DNA from: Ochotona curzoniae
Lineage: Eukaryota > Chordata > Mammalia > Lagomorpha > Ochotonidae
NCBI RefSeq assembly: GCF_017591425.1
Contig: NW_024466004.1
Span: 35,590,501 to 35,654,500, forward strand
Reading direction: 5' to 3'
DNA length: 64,000 bases
Positions 11,418 through 22,004 of the stretch are shown here, one piece after another. The notes below the pieces were generated by a model. That model was not told the origin of the DNA, made no database searches, and worked only from the letters and a program-made list of their open reading frames with translations. Both the position numbers and the translations under genes were made by a program. Within the stretch, counting starts at the first letter, position 1; each line of letters opens with the position of its first letter.

Positions 11418-11610
11418 TTATTTTTAAAAGATTTATTCACCTGTTTAAAGATTTATTCGTTTCTATTGGAAAGGCAGATTTACAGAGAGAAGAAAGAAAA
11501 ATCCTCCATTCAATGGTTTAAACCCCAAATTGCTGCAACGGCCAGAGTTGAGCCAATCAGGTAACCGGTATTCATATGAGATGGCAGCGTTTGGGAGGAT
11601 TAGCCCAAAC
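11418..11610 (-). mobile_element. Old CSINE, internally deleted
   Basis: Minus strand. The tail TTTTAAAAGATTTATTCAC is followed by a second, duplicated AAAGATTTATTCG. The body runs through GGAAAGGCAGATTTACAGAGAG, TTGCTGCAACGGCCAGAGTTGAGCCAATC and then skips directly to ATTCATATGAGATGGCAGCG and the head. About 100 bases of the middle are missing relative to the full element. Confidence 0.75.
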
Positions 11611-11614
11611 ACTA

Positions 11615-11925
11615 GCCCATGTTTGTTTGTTTATTTGAAAGGCACAGTGATGTTAAGAAAGAAGGAGAGAAAAAAAGAGGGAGAGGAGTCTTCTGTCTGC
11701 TGGCTACCTCTCCCAAATGGCTGCAACAACTGGAACTGGAACAGAATGAAGCCAAAAGACAGGAACTTCATCTAGGTCCCCCATGTGAATGACAAGAACT
11801 CAAGTACTCAGGCCATGATCTCTGCCTTCCCAGTCACATTAGCAAGAAAGTGAATTAGTAGTACAGGGTAATTGATGTCAAACCAGCACTCAACCTACAG
11901 CACCACAATGCCCACTCCCAAATCA
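11615..11925 (-). mobile_element. Old CSINE
   Basis: Second minus-strand copy directly next to the previous one. It has TTTGTTTATTTGAAAGGCACAG at the tail side, CTCCCAAATGGCTGCAACAACTG in the body and CTACAGCACCACAATGCCCACTCC at the head. It lacks a clear target duplication. Confidence 0.75.
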
Positions 11926-12939
11926 GCTCCATTTAACTGACCAGCTAAACATAGCTAATACAAGTTAATCTCTGCTGGACACAAAGATGCAAAGGTGACA
12001 TACATATTTCCTGCCTTCAAACTTGTTATTTTTACTTAAGCTACCAGAAATTATACTGCATAATGAAGGTTGTCAGAGAGGGACCCTGGAGTATAGAAAG
12101 GAAATGAAAATCTTGGCCTTGAATTGCCAGACAGAATCTCATCAACAGATGATGTTCGTTCTGGGCCTTGAAAGGAAAAACAATTTTTATCTGAAAGGAT
12201 CTGGGGCACACAGAGAGGATGAAGTATTTTAATCTGAACAGAAATGGAAACTGTGGTAACCAACCAGACTAGAACTGACTCCAAAGGGACATAGTTCACA
12301 ATCTAAAAGTCAATGTGTGAAGGAGCCTGAAGGATGTGAGCCTCCTCCAGTCCCAATACCCAGTACCATCAGCTGAGTGGATAAACAGCAGGAGCCCAGA
12401 CAGTAGGGAAATCCTGAATTCAGACAGTAATCAAATGATGGCTCCAAGGTTGGATGTCTGGCCTTAAGAACCTCAGGCTGGGAGGCAGCTTGACAGAAGA
12501 GCAACCACAGCCTCCAAACAGGGACCAGTAGCTTTCGTTATTACAAGTCTTAAAGAAACAGAGATCCATGGAGTGTTGCCTTCATCATTCTAATAGAAGT
12601 TAGGAAAGGCCTGGCCAGCAGCCTTCTGATGCCTAGAATATAGCCCAAAATATATCAGACACCAGATCTAGATCAGTAAGATTAATAAGATACCACCCAC
12701 CCAACATGGTCTGATTCCAAATTTATATAATATTGCCCCGATTTACAAATATTATACCTAATGTGAGGTAAGTATTTAATTTGTATTTCTAGATAGTTAA
12801 GTGAACACATTTTATGCTTACTTTAACTCTATTTCACTTCCATTTCCCACAGGATTAAAAGGCTACATTACTATTATCATTGCCAGTGCCATTGTCACCA
12901 TACTCCTCCTCGTCATCATCATCATCACACAAGCTATTG
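11926..12939. other. Unique sequence with a short CAT microsatellite
   Basis: About 1 kb without a recognised repeat except a small TCATCATCATCATCACA tract near 12910-12930. Open frames of 60-82 codons on both strands overlap each other and are not supported as genes. Confidence 0.45.
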
Positions 12940-13150
12940 ATTGCTGTGGGTTTGCCATGGGCCTAACGTAATGTTGGGAGCTGGAGAGCTTAAATATTTA
13001 GAGTACTCCCACAAGGAAAACACTACTAGCTCCATTTATAAATGGATAAAGACAACTCACAGGATTCCAGAATTTTCCCAAAATCACATACAGCTAATAA
13101 GTGGCAAAAATAATGAGATATGAAAGCCTGTATTCTGTCTGATCTCAAAT
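12940..13150 (-). mobile_element. MIR SINE
   Basis: Antisense MIR: CTCCATTTATAAATGGATAAAGACAACTCACAGG, then TTTTCCCAAAATCACATACAGCTAATAAGTGGCAAA, the diagnostic antisense core (AAGGTCACACAGCTAGTAAGTGGCAGA in the consensus). Confidence 0.78.
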
Positions 13151-13154
13151 AGCT

Positions 13155-13485
13155 TGCTTAGTTTTATTTGCAAGTAAGATTTACAAAGAGAGAGAGAAGA
13201 AGAAGAAGACAAGTACATATACTAAGGGAGCAAGAGAAAAAGAGAGAGAGAAGGAGAGAGCTCTTTCATCTGCTAGATCATTGCCCAGGTGGCCACAATA
13301 GCAAGAATTTGGCCAGGTCAAAGTCAAGAACTAAGAGTTCCATTCAGGTCTCCCACTTCGATGCAGGGGCCCAAGTACGTGGGCCAATTTCTATTGCTCT
13401 TTCCAGGCCATTGGCAGGGAGCTGGACCAGAGTGGAGCAGTCTGGACATAAATAGGGACCCATATAAAATATCAGAACTGCTGAT
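13155..13485 (-). mobile_element. Old CSINE
   Basis: Minus strand. A tail-side purine expansion (GAGAGAGAAGAAGAAGAAG, 13188-13260) has grown inside the TCTCTCTGTCTC-type region. The body shows CCCAGGTGGCCACAATAGC, GATGCAGGGGCCCAAG and GGCAGGGAGCTGGACC; the head is near 13480. Confidence 0.78.
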
Positions 13486-13599
13486 AGAAATTTCATTACT
13501 ATATCACAATATTGTCCAAGCTGGGTGAATTCAAGAGTTTTATTATGCAAAACTAGTAGATAATTTGTTAAATGTTCACAGACAAATCTGATTTTTCAC
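13486..13599. other. Short unique spacer
   Basis: About 110 bases between a CSINE and the AT/GT microsatellite; no feature seen. Confidence 0.4.
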
Positions 13600-13682
13600 A
13601 TGTCAGTTATATATATATGTGTGTGTGTGTATATATATATACATACATATATACATATACATAAATAGATATGTGTATATGA
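13600..13682. repeat. (TA)n/(TG)n compound microsatellite
   Basis: Alternating TATATA, GTGTGTGTGTGT, TATATATATA and ACATACATATATAC blocks, directly adjoining the MITE-like element at 13685. Confidence 0.9.
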
Positions 13683-13816
13683 TGGCTTCAAAAATGTGTA
13701 GAGATAGATTTAAATGATCAGCTATTTTGGTGCAAAATTTGAAATCTATGCAAATAAGGGGTCTTTTGAAAGTTTATGAAATACGTGTAATATTAATAAA
13801 CTATGCATGGAATTCA

Positions 13817-14134
13817 GGGGTCATTGCAATGGCTCAGTGGGCTAATCCTCAGCCTGTAAGGACTCGCATCTGCTTTGTGTTTCAGCTGCTCCACTTCCCA
13901 TCCAGCTCCCTGCATGTGGCCTGAAAAAGGAGCAGAAGATACCCCAAAGCCTTGGGACCCTGTACCCACATGGAGACCTGAAAGAACCTCTGGCTCTTGG
14001 CTTCAGATCATCTCAGCTTGGACCACTACAGCCATATGCAGAATGAACCAGCAGATGGAAGATCTTTCTCTCCATCTCTCTTTCTCTCTGCAAATCTGCC
14101 TTTCCAATCAAAATAAAATAAATCTTTAAAAAAG
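13817..14134 (+). mobile_element. CSINE with a 22-bp target duplication
   Basis: Plus-strand SINE with a diverged head (GGGGTCATTGCAATGGCTCA), a normal body and a tail AAATAAATCTTTAAAAAAG. A 22-bp duplication with one mismatch lies at 13795-13816 and 14135-14156, starting AATAAACTATGCATGGA. It interrupts the centre of the MITE-like palindrome. Confidence 0.9.
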
Positions 14135-14208
14135 AATAAACTATGCATGGATTTCAAAATAGTTTGCCCCAAAATGAATATCTTTTAATTCCATTTTCCA
14201 CAAATTTC

Positions 14209-14531
14209 TTAAAGATTTATTTTTTTATTATGTTTTTATTGGAAAGGCAGATATACAGAGAGGAGAGACAGAGAGGAAGATCTTCCGTCCGATGACTCAC
14301 TCCCCAAGTGAGTACAACGGCCGATGCTATGCCAATCCGAAGCCAGGAGCCTCTTCCGGGTCTCCCACGTGGGTGCAGGGTCCCAAAGCTTTGGGCTGTC
14401 CTCGACTGCTTTCCCGGGCCACAGGCAGGGAGCTGGAAGGGAAGTGGGGCTGCCGAGATAGAACCGGTGCCCATATGGGATCCCGGGCGTGCAAGTTGAG
14501 GACTTAACCACTTGTGCCACCGTGCCGGGCC
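14209..14531 (-). mobile_element. Young CSINE
   Basis: Near-consensus minus-strand copy ending in GTGCCGGGCCC at its head. An 11-bp perfect duplication, CCACAAATTTC, lies at 14198-14208 and 14532-14542. Its antisense frames of about 100 codons are SINE artefacts. Confidence 0.93.
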
Positions 14532-14565
14532 CCACAAATTTCAAAGTACTCTCATTTTAAAGTCC

Positions 14566-16325
14566 CATGGATATAACACAAAATCATGTTTCCTTTGTGC
14601 ATTACAATCTTCTAACAAAATCTATAAATAGCCTTCTGGCCCCATACTTTAGTTATCTTGTTTATTTTTCTGTTACCTGTAAAATTCAAGCTAGTGAGTG
14701 CATACATTGAGTTCCATCATTGAAAATTTCTTGGCTGACTTGAAGACATTTTACTTTGACTACACTCAGGTTATTTCTCCCAAGGAAACATCTCAATTCT
14801 TTCTGCTGTCTCCTAGGGGAACTCAACCTTATGTTCATCAGAAGTTTGGATCTGGTAGAGCTTGAGTAGCCCTACATCCTCTCATCACACATAACATCTG
14901 CCTAGCAAAGAACCTTGCAGCATTCCATTTTCAATGTGTTCCTGTCTGTCATTATTGTTCCTGTCTGAATTATTATACCACACCCCCGATTGCTAAATTT
15001 GCCCCCTTTCATGGAGGTGCCAGCAGCTGCCTGTTCAGCAGCAATGACTGTCACTTTTACTTTGCATCCTAATTAAAAAGACATCGAGAGACACATAGAA
15101 GTACAAGTACCAGAAGGACTGTGCTATCTGTCATACTGTCCTCCAGATGTTCTCATGATGCCTTTGAATTTGGATGGAGAATGAGCACAGAAAGAATTCT
15201 GGTGCCATGAAACTACTTGTTGAAGAGACAATTAACAGCTGAACAGCAGCTGCTAACAGGAATCTTTAGCCAGATAACTTATTGAGCAGAGCATTTACCA
15301 GCTCTCAGTGGAATTCATACTGATAAACACCTTAGTTGCATCCCTTACTTTTGTTCTAAAGTGCACAATTCATCCTTCCTAAATCAATTTCCTTCTTTCA
15401 AACAGAATTCAGTCAGATAAAGATTTATCACCAGTTTTTAAAAAGTCATTCTGTGAGCTCATGAGAGCTTCTAATACAGATCACTTCCCAGAAATGTTTT
15501 TGAAACTTCCCAAATGTGTAAGTGGCTGGGGCTGCATTCTGCACAACTTGCAAAGAAATATTGTTGAATACTGAAGCCAGGTATTAGGAACTTCCCTGTG
15601 GATGGATCACTAACTCACTTTCAGAAAGACTGAGACCACTACAGCATCTCCACACCCCTATCCGACAGCAACTGACCCAAGTTCTTGTTTTAGATACATG
15701 TGTCCTATGGAGACAAAGAGAAGAGGAATGTTTCATTCAGTCTTAAATCACCATTTGGGTAGCAGGCCTCATCTTTGTAGCAGCAAGATTTTATTTTACG
15801 TACACACTACTATTGTTCATATTGTTCATAATGTTGGGTGGAGTTGAAATCTTGCATTTGAAGGAGCAGCGTATCTTAGAGTGAATTCCAATCGTGTTTT
15901 TCTCATTCCCTGTGGGGTGAGAAACACTAATAAGAGAGATCTTATAAATAGAAACTCAGGATTTTGTTTAATCTCATTATTCTAATAACTTCAGCACTAC
16001 TTTCCATAAAATGAACAGTTTTTACTAATTTTCATAAATACTACACTATGTAATCAGGAAATAATTAATTTAGAACTCTTCATCAGCAATAGGGATAAAA
16101 TTCCTTAATGAGTATCTTCCCTTTAATTCAATCATGAGACTGTCATTTACTGAAATATTTATTGATATAAAATTATAGAAGGAAAAGAACAAAAAAGTAA
16201 TTTTAAAAGGCAAGTGAGGTTGTGAACAAAGTATAGCAGATTGCTTGTCCTGCTTGGCACTGTTGCAATAAAATTCTAAAGAGTGCTGAACCCTCTGAAA
16301 ATAAATTAAAATATTACATTTGTTC
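14566..16325. other. Unique sequence, no gene recognised
   Basis: About 1.75 kb of apparently single-copy DNA. No exon, RNA gene or transposon was recognised. The part at 14800-15350 has a less AT-biased composition and could include conserved non-coding sequence, which needs alignment to other mammals. Confidence 0.45.
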
Positions 16326-16337
16326 AAAATATTAGTG

Positions 16338-16661
16338 TGGCCCAGCACGGTAACCTAGTGGCTAAAGTCCTCGCTTTGAATGCCCTGGGATCCCATATGG
16401 GTGCCAATTCTAGTCCCGGCAGTCCCACTTCCTGTCCAGCTCTCTGCTTGCAGCCTGGAAAAGTAATCGAGGATGACCCAAGGCCTTGGGACTCTGCACC
16501 TATGTGAGAGACCCGGATGAAGCTCCAGGCTCCTGGCTTCAGATCGGCGCAGAGCCTACCATTGCGGCCACTTAGGGAATGAATCAATGGACAGAAGATC
16601 TTCCTCTCTGTCGCTCCTCCTCTCTGTATATATGACTTTGCAATAAAAATATATACATCTT
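16338..16661 (+). mobile_element. Young CSINE
   Basis: Full length; B-box-like ATTCTAGTCCC near 16407. A short duplication, ATTAGTG, is visible at 16331-16337 and 16667-16673, with an A-rich extension (AAAATATTAGTG / AAAAATTAGTG). Confidence 0.88.
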
Positions 16662-17084
16662 TAAAAATTAGTGAACCACTCCTTTGTATCTTCTCTATTA
16701 TAGTTATATATGGGTTAGTACAAACAAAAGGAAATACTTTTTCCTCAAAAATTATCTACTTCAGATTTTGTCAGCTCTTTTGGCATTTGGGGGTTAGCTA
16801 ATTTATCATTATGCTATCTTGTGGATCACAGAAGATTTAAAGGCATCCCTGGCCCTCTTCAGTCAGGAATGCCACTCCTTGCCCAGCTGTAAAAGCCCAA
16901 AGTGTTCCAGATAATGCCAAATGTCCTGAGAGAAGCAAAAACACCTCCAGCTGAGAACTGACTAATTGAAGGAGCCCAAGTTCTGAAAATATCCTCCAGA
17001 AAGATAGCTTTTATAAGAGGGACATTGGTAAATCCAAGTATTGCTCAACACCAAGGGAAATGTGTAGATAGTGCACCAACTCTA
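16662..17084. other. Unique sequence
   Basis: About 420 bases without a recognised feature. Confidence 0.4.
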
Positions 17085-17295
17085 TGACCTTTATGTTATC
17101 AGATGGCTTAACTTTATATGCTGGCTCCACCTTTTTCTAACATTGGGTAAATCACCTGTCTTCTCAAAGCTTCAGTCTCCTGCTCTGTAAAATAAGGGTG
17201 ACAATGATACTTTTATGTGTATGGTTATTTTGAAGAGGAGACAAAGTAAAACACAGAAGGCCCTAGCATGATTCATATTAACTATCATTACTATA
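17085..17295 (+). mobile_element. MIR SINE
   Basis: Sense MIR: CTGGCTCCACCTTTTTCTAACATTGGGTAAATCACC, then CTTCAGTCTCCTGCTCTGTAAAATAAGGGTGACAATGATAC, then GCCCTAGCATGATTCATATTAACTATCATTACTAT. This is the full order of the MIR core and 3' part. Confidence 0.82.
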
Positions 17296-17349
17296 GATTG
17301 CACTTGGATGTTTGTGGAATTAAATAGACTAGACCTGTGATAAATATCA

Positions 17350-19035
17350 ACTACCAACTAGTGGCACACAGGAAAGTCATGGCTGGGGAACTTGTCTAGC
17401 AGGGCTTGACCACAGTACCTGCCAGACAGTGTCAGAATAGGGGGTGGACCATCTCAGCAGGGGCCATGACACAAACCAGCATGTAAGAGAATAGGATCTG
17501 GGAGCAGATTCTGTGGGGTTTTGTGGACTCACCCCTGTGGGACAGCCATGCTAACTGGTTTGCTTGAGGGCTGGGAGTGGTGATAGACTAGGCTAGGCAT
17601 GACCACGGAACTCACCAACACTCACAGGTATCAGGGTTTGGAACAGGCTGGGTTGATCCAAGTTATAGCAGTTGCAGGTGTACCCAAGAATAGGGTGTGG
17701 GGCGGGCTGGACCATAACATCCACCAGCATGCATAAAGACCAAGACTGTGGGGGGGGGTAGGGGTAGACTGTGCATGGTAAGGGCCAAATGCCCACTGGC
17801 ATATGTCAAATCTGAATCTGGAAGTAGGCATGGTGGGGAAACTTCCCTAGTAAATTTGCCTGGTGAGTGGTAGCTCCCACTAGTGAAGCATGTGAGTCAT
17901 TGGTAAGGCCATGCAAGGCTGCTTCACTTGTCAATGAGTGTGTGGGTTGGCTCTAAAGGGTTGGACCAGGCAGGGTCTAGCCCAGACTTAGCACACTGGC
18001 ATGTGCAGGAGTCAGGACCATGTGTTAGACTAGACTACCTACTGGTTTGCATGAAAGTCAGCCAGTACATATTAGGGTTGGGACTGTTGGACTGTGCTAG
18101 GCTGTAACACCCACCATGATGAGCCAGAAATCAGGACAGATCTGGCTGAGCCATGTTATAGGACCCACTGGCAAATGTTGAGGTGAGATGGGCCATGCCA
18201 GACTAGCCCATAGCACCCACCAGCACACATAAGACCCTGGAGGGAAGACCTGGCACTGAGGCCATGGGGGTTCTACTGCTAGACCAATGCTCTTGATGTT
18301 GAGTGTGAGAGCAGGAACTGTGGGCAGACCATGCCTGGCAAGGCTACAAAACCTGCTTGTCTGCATCTGAGCTCAGATAGAGGAATAGCCAGACTGGGCT
18401 AAGGTGACCATGACCACTGGCAAATGCCTGAGTCAGAATGCAGGCTGGCTTTGATGCAGCATTGCCGGCAGGTGTGTGGGTGGGGGCAACAACGGAACAA
18501 CAAAACAACCCAGAAAGTGCAAGATCCAGGGCTGGATATGGGCCTTGTAGGTGAATTGTGGGCACCCCTCTGATGAGCTGCAGCTCCCATCAGTGAGCAA
18601 GGGAACCAAGACTGGTGGCAGGTCTGGCTGGACAGGCAGTGGCACCTGCCAGAGTGAGTGTGGGCTAGACAGTGAGGTTGGTCAGGCTGAGCTAGGCTCC
18701 AATACATACTGATGTGTACAAGAGCCAAATGGGATGAGGGATGGATTGGATCAGTCTCACACATACCCCATGCACAGAAACCAAAGTTGAGGGCAGGGCT
18801 GGTAGGAGTTTCTGGTGTTCACTTCGACTAAGTTGCAATTCCTGGGGATGTGCATAAGGGTCGAGTATGTGGTGGGTAGGGTTGGGTTGGGCCACAACAA
18901 CCATTGGTTTGCATGAGAGATGGGGCTAGAAACAGAACTGATCCAGCAATGGCAACCGCCAATTTGTGTGTAAGCTGACATGGGTGACAGACTGAGTTGG
19001 ACCCTACATTAACCGCCATACAGAGGAGTTATGTC
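17350..19035 (+). repeat. VNTR block 1 (about 55-65 bp period)
   Basis: Degenerate tandem units built on the theme CACCCACCAGCATGCAT, then ...AGNCAGGACTGTGGG..., then GGCTGGGCTAGGCTGTAG. Anchors occur for example near 17722, 17793, 17993, 18105, 18166 and 18213. The units are too diverged for a clean count. The block is purine/G-rich on this strand and codes for nothing; open frames across it are repeat artefacts. Confidence 0.8.
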
Positions 19036-19965
19036 TGGGATCACTGCACTCAGAATTCAAACCACAGGGAAAAGTTAAAAGAATATGCCTCTTCCAAACC
19101 TACCCTACAAACGATACTTAAAGATGTTCTCTTGACAGGGAAGAGGAATAGTGCCCACCAAAACTAAAGGCAAATGCAAAGAACATCCCAGTAAAATAAC
19201 AACAGAAGACTAAATCAATGAATAACCCATTGCTAAAATGACAGAATCAAATTACCACCCATTTGTATTAATCCTGAATGTAAGTGGCTTAAACTCATCA
19301 GTCAAACGTCATAGATTGGTAGACTGAATTAAAAAGCAAAACTCATTTATTTGTTGCCTATAGGAGGAGACACATTTCACCAATAAATATCAGTGGAAAC
19401 TGTATCTCATGGACTTTGATTTTTGTTGTTGTTAGTTTTGTCTCTTCAAAACACTTTATTCTGATTAATTGCTTCACTGACTCATAGATCATACAGAAGC
19501 ATCATTTTCTTCAAGAAGGTTCTTCATTTTCTTTTTCATTTCTTCAGTGACACATTAGTCATTCAGTAGTATGTTATTTAACTTCATGGCACTGTAAATT
19601 TATATTTTTCTTCCTGTTGTTGATTTTATAGTGTGGTTTTCATTTAAGGGGATGTATAGTAACTGTGTAATGGAGACTATCATAGCCAGATGTGAGGATA
19701 CAATGCAATATGTTATCTCTACTTCCAGACAAAGATGGACTCCCAATGAAACTGTCTACTATATCTTGACAGTAGAATGCTGGACTCTCTGCCATTTTCC
19801 ATGCCCTCAATGATGAACATATATGACTGGGTATGAAGAACTATACTATAGTAATGATATAGGGCAACTCAGTGAGGGGAGAGGGAATTAGGGAGGGGAA
19901 ATGGAAATCCCAGGGTCTAGAACTGTATCATAAAATGATCATAATAAAAAAGAAGCTAAAAAAAA
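17350..19965 (+). mobile_element. VNTR-L1 composite retroelement
   Basis: A single plus-strand composite. The VNTR block (17350 to about 19035) ends in CCACAGGGAAAAGTTAAAAG. It passes into the end of L1 ORF1 (about 19085-19180, CTACAAACGATACTTAAAGATGTTC) and an ORF2-like ATG at 19238 with degraded endonuclease N-terminus. Near 19410-19420 it switches to an inverted ORF2 piece (to about 19590) and then to the L1 3' region. It terminates at AACTGTATCATAAAATGATCATAATAAAAAA near 19960. The 3' half shares its internal junction with the element at 6.1 kb. No target duplication was found, so the 5' boundary is approximate. Confidence 0.72.
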
Positions 19966-19974
19966 TAAGGTCTT

Positions 19975-20096
19975 TTAGGTTTTTACCAGGAGCAGGCTCA
20001 AAAGTGGAACAGCTGGGACACAAAGCAGCACCTTTATAGGATGCTGGTGCCATAAATGGAGGCTTAGCTTTCTAGGCCATGGCATCAGCCCCAAAC
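19975..20096 (-). mobile_element. Old CSINE head fragment
   Basis: Antisense head half only: AAAGTGGAACAGCTGGGACAC, CTTTATAGGATGCTGGTGCC, AGGCCATGGCATCAGCCCC. The tail half is absent, lost where the VNTR-L1 composite ends. Confidence 0.75.
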
Positions 20097-20189
20097 AGCC
20101 TATTTCCTAAAGCTCATTGACTGAAATCAGATGCTCACTCACATCCAACAATCTCCAGCCCCAGAGGTATCTTGGCAGCCAGACTTTCT

Positions 20190-20783
20190 TTTTTTTATTA
20201 TATATATATTTTTAATTACATTGTATTATGTGACACAGTTCTATATAGGCACTAGGATTCCTCCCACCCCTCTCCCAACCCTCCCCCCAAGGTGGGCTCC
20301 TCCCCCCCATTGCCAACCACAGTTCAGGTTTAGTTGAGATTCCTTCATTGTAAGCATATACCAAGCATAGAGTCCAGCATCTCATTGTCCGGTCAAGTTC
20401 AGCAGCTTCTTGGGGAGACCCTCCCCGGTCCAAAGGCAGAGCCAACAGAGTAGAATCCCGGTCAATTAAAAGCCCCAACATAACATCAGCAACAATATAT
20501 AACGTAAAGGGATAAATTGACACAGTGTTGAGCAACCAATTTGTCAAAATTGGATGCATGGTCTTAACAACTTTCTGTGACTATTTCAATGACATTTCAA
20601 CAATTGAGGTGCGAAACAGTTTTAGGAAGGGTGTGCAGAAAAATCTTCCATACCTTGGTGAGGAGTACTTACTCCCCATGTCCTACCTAGTAAGGTGTGT
20701 GTGAGTCCATGCTGACCAAGCCTTCCTTGTTGTTCTCTGCCTATCCATTCCAATATGTGAGTGTGTGTTTGTGTGTGTGTGTG

Positions 20784-20826
<43 letters not shown>

Positions 20827-21988
20827 GGGGAGGGGGCTCTGGAGCGTCCCTCATGGTCATTGCAGAGAGGGTGGGGACCCAAAGTTGGAGCTAAGTAAGA
20901 ACCAGAGATAGCTCCTCTCCCTAGTCCTGAAGGGAGTTTACTGTTCTGTTTCTGAAGACCGCTCAGGTTTCCTGGTTGTTGTTCGGATGGCCTTGGATCC
21001 TATGATGAAGGATTCAGCTTCTACCATCCCGTGTGGTAGGTCCAAAGGGGGGGGGGATGTCCTCTGAGTTCTCGTCCTCCGAAGGCATTCCAGTCCCCCG
21101 TGGTCTCTTTGGCAGTTGGGATGTGGTCCTTGGCGCTTGTACTGATAGCCCTTGGTGGGGACCCGGGAGTCTCCAGGTTTGGGATACAGACCTGCCTCCT
21201 CCTGTCCACCTGCTCCACTCTGTGGTCCCCCCACTGCTCTGTGCGCATGACCTCCTGTTAATAGGTTGTCAGGGTTGCTCTTGATTCCCCCTATATGTCT
21301 TTGTAGTTTTACTCTTGTCTAATGTTGTCTTGAATCTATTGTCTACAAGTTACCTGTTATGTGCCTGAGAGCTTACACTACCCAGCTTCCTCACACGTTC
21401 ACAGGAGATGGAAGGTTTCTTTGCTCTCCCGCCCAATTTTTGAGTAGTAAAAGGTTTTGAAAATATATGTGGTTATACAATTTTAAAAACACATGGGTTG
21501 AGACCACATTAGGTAGAGGTCCATCGGGGGAGATTTACATCATTGGGAATCTTTAGGGTTGATTCATGTACCCAAAGCCCTGAGGGTTCATCATGGAGCT
21601 TCCTAAGCAGTGATCATAGAAACCAAATCGCAGAGCTCCCTGGCCGGGCGGCCAGCAGATGAAGCCTCCCTCCAAATGGCACACTGGCCACTCGATACTG
21701 GCTCCAGACGCGTGCATGGTAGCGGCCGCGTGCAATCCAGGCATGAGACGCTGCTTGTCCGGCTGGAAGACTACTTCTCCGGGTTCAAGCTCCACCCCTT
21801 CCCGGTCCTGCCCCCAGCTCAAGCCCACAGGCAAGCAGTGAAGCTGTCAGACCCGCTTCACAGAGCTCCGTGGGTAGTCCACGGCGCTCCGGCAGGCCCG
21901 ATACCAGCTCAGCGGCGGCGTGTGATCCAGGCATGAGATGCTACTTGTCCCAGGGCCTTCCAGCCCCCATGAAGAGGCTGGAAGATTC
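20190..21988 (-). mobile_element. L1-mobilised 1.8-kb insertion (long L1 3'-region element)
   Basis: Bounded by a perfect 16-bp target duplication, GGCAGCCAGACTTTCT, at 20174-20189 and 21989-22004. Poly-T at 20190 marks the 3' end on the minus strand. Its terminus (GAACTGTGTCACATAATACA in minus sense) matches other L1 ends here. In minus sense the target reads TT/AGAA, as expected for L1 endonuclease. The 3' 970 bases align along their length with the insertion at 44.69 kb. The distal 450 bases are GC- and CpG-rich and contain two copies of an ATCCAGGCATGAGA motif (about 21736 and 21929). A 93-codon minus-strand frame (21553-21834) shows no known domain. It may be a 5'-truncated L1 with a very long 3' UTR, or a chimera that borrowed an L1 end. 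Confidence 0.82.
20757..20826. repeat. (TG)n microsatellite
   Basis: About 70 bases of alternating TG with one GGGG interruption, inside the 1.8-kb insertion. The sibling copy at 44.99 kb has no TG tract at the matching place. Confidence 0.95.
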
Positions 21989-22004
21989 GGCAGCCAGACT
22001 TTCT

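Larger units (their letters stand above)
13685..14565. mobile_element. Palindromic MITE-like element split by two CSINEs
   Basis: The left arm (13685-13816) and right arm (14135-14208 plus 14532-14565) are imperfect reverse complements. GCTATTTTGGTGCAAAATTT at the left matches the reverse of AATAGTTTGCCCCAAAATGA at the right, and both outer ends read GGCTTCAAAA or a diverged form of it. This resembles a mariner-type palindromic MITE found in several mammals. One CSINE inserted near the centre and another in the right arm. With both removed the element is about 240 bp. Confidence 0.55.

Noticed and set aside
14217..14544. Overlapping frames of 102 and 106 codons on the minus strand
   Set aside because: Both are reading frames of one young CSINE.
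18399..18764. 121-codon minus-strand frame and several others of 60-100 codons across 17.6-19.0 and 26.2-27.8 kb
   Set aside because: They run through GC-rich VNTR units in which stops are rare. Frames overlap on the same strand and change with unit period, so they are artefacts.
17350..19035. Possible CRISPR-like or satellite array
   Set aside because: Units are degenerate with no constant repeat and unique spacer pattern, the host is a mammal, and the block is part of a retroelement.
21610..21936. 108-codon plus-strand frame in a CpG-rich block
   Set aside because: Antisense to a TSD-bounded retroelement. No known domain, and the opposite strand is equally open.
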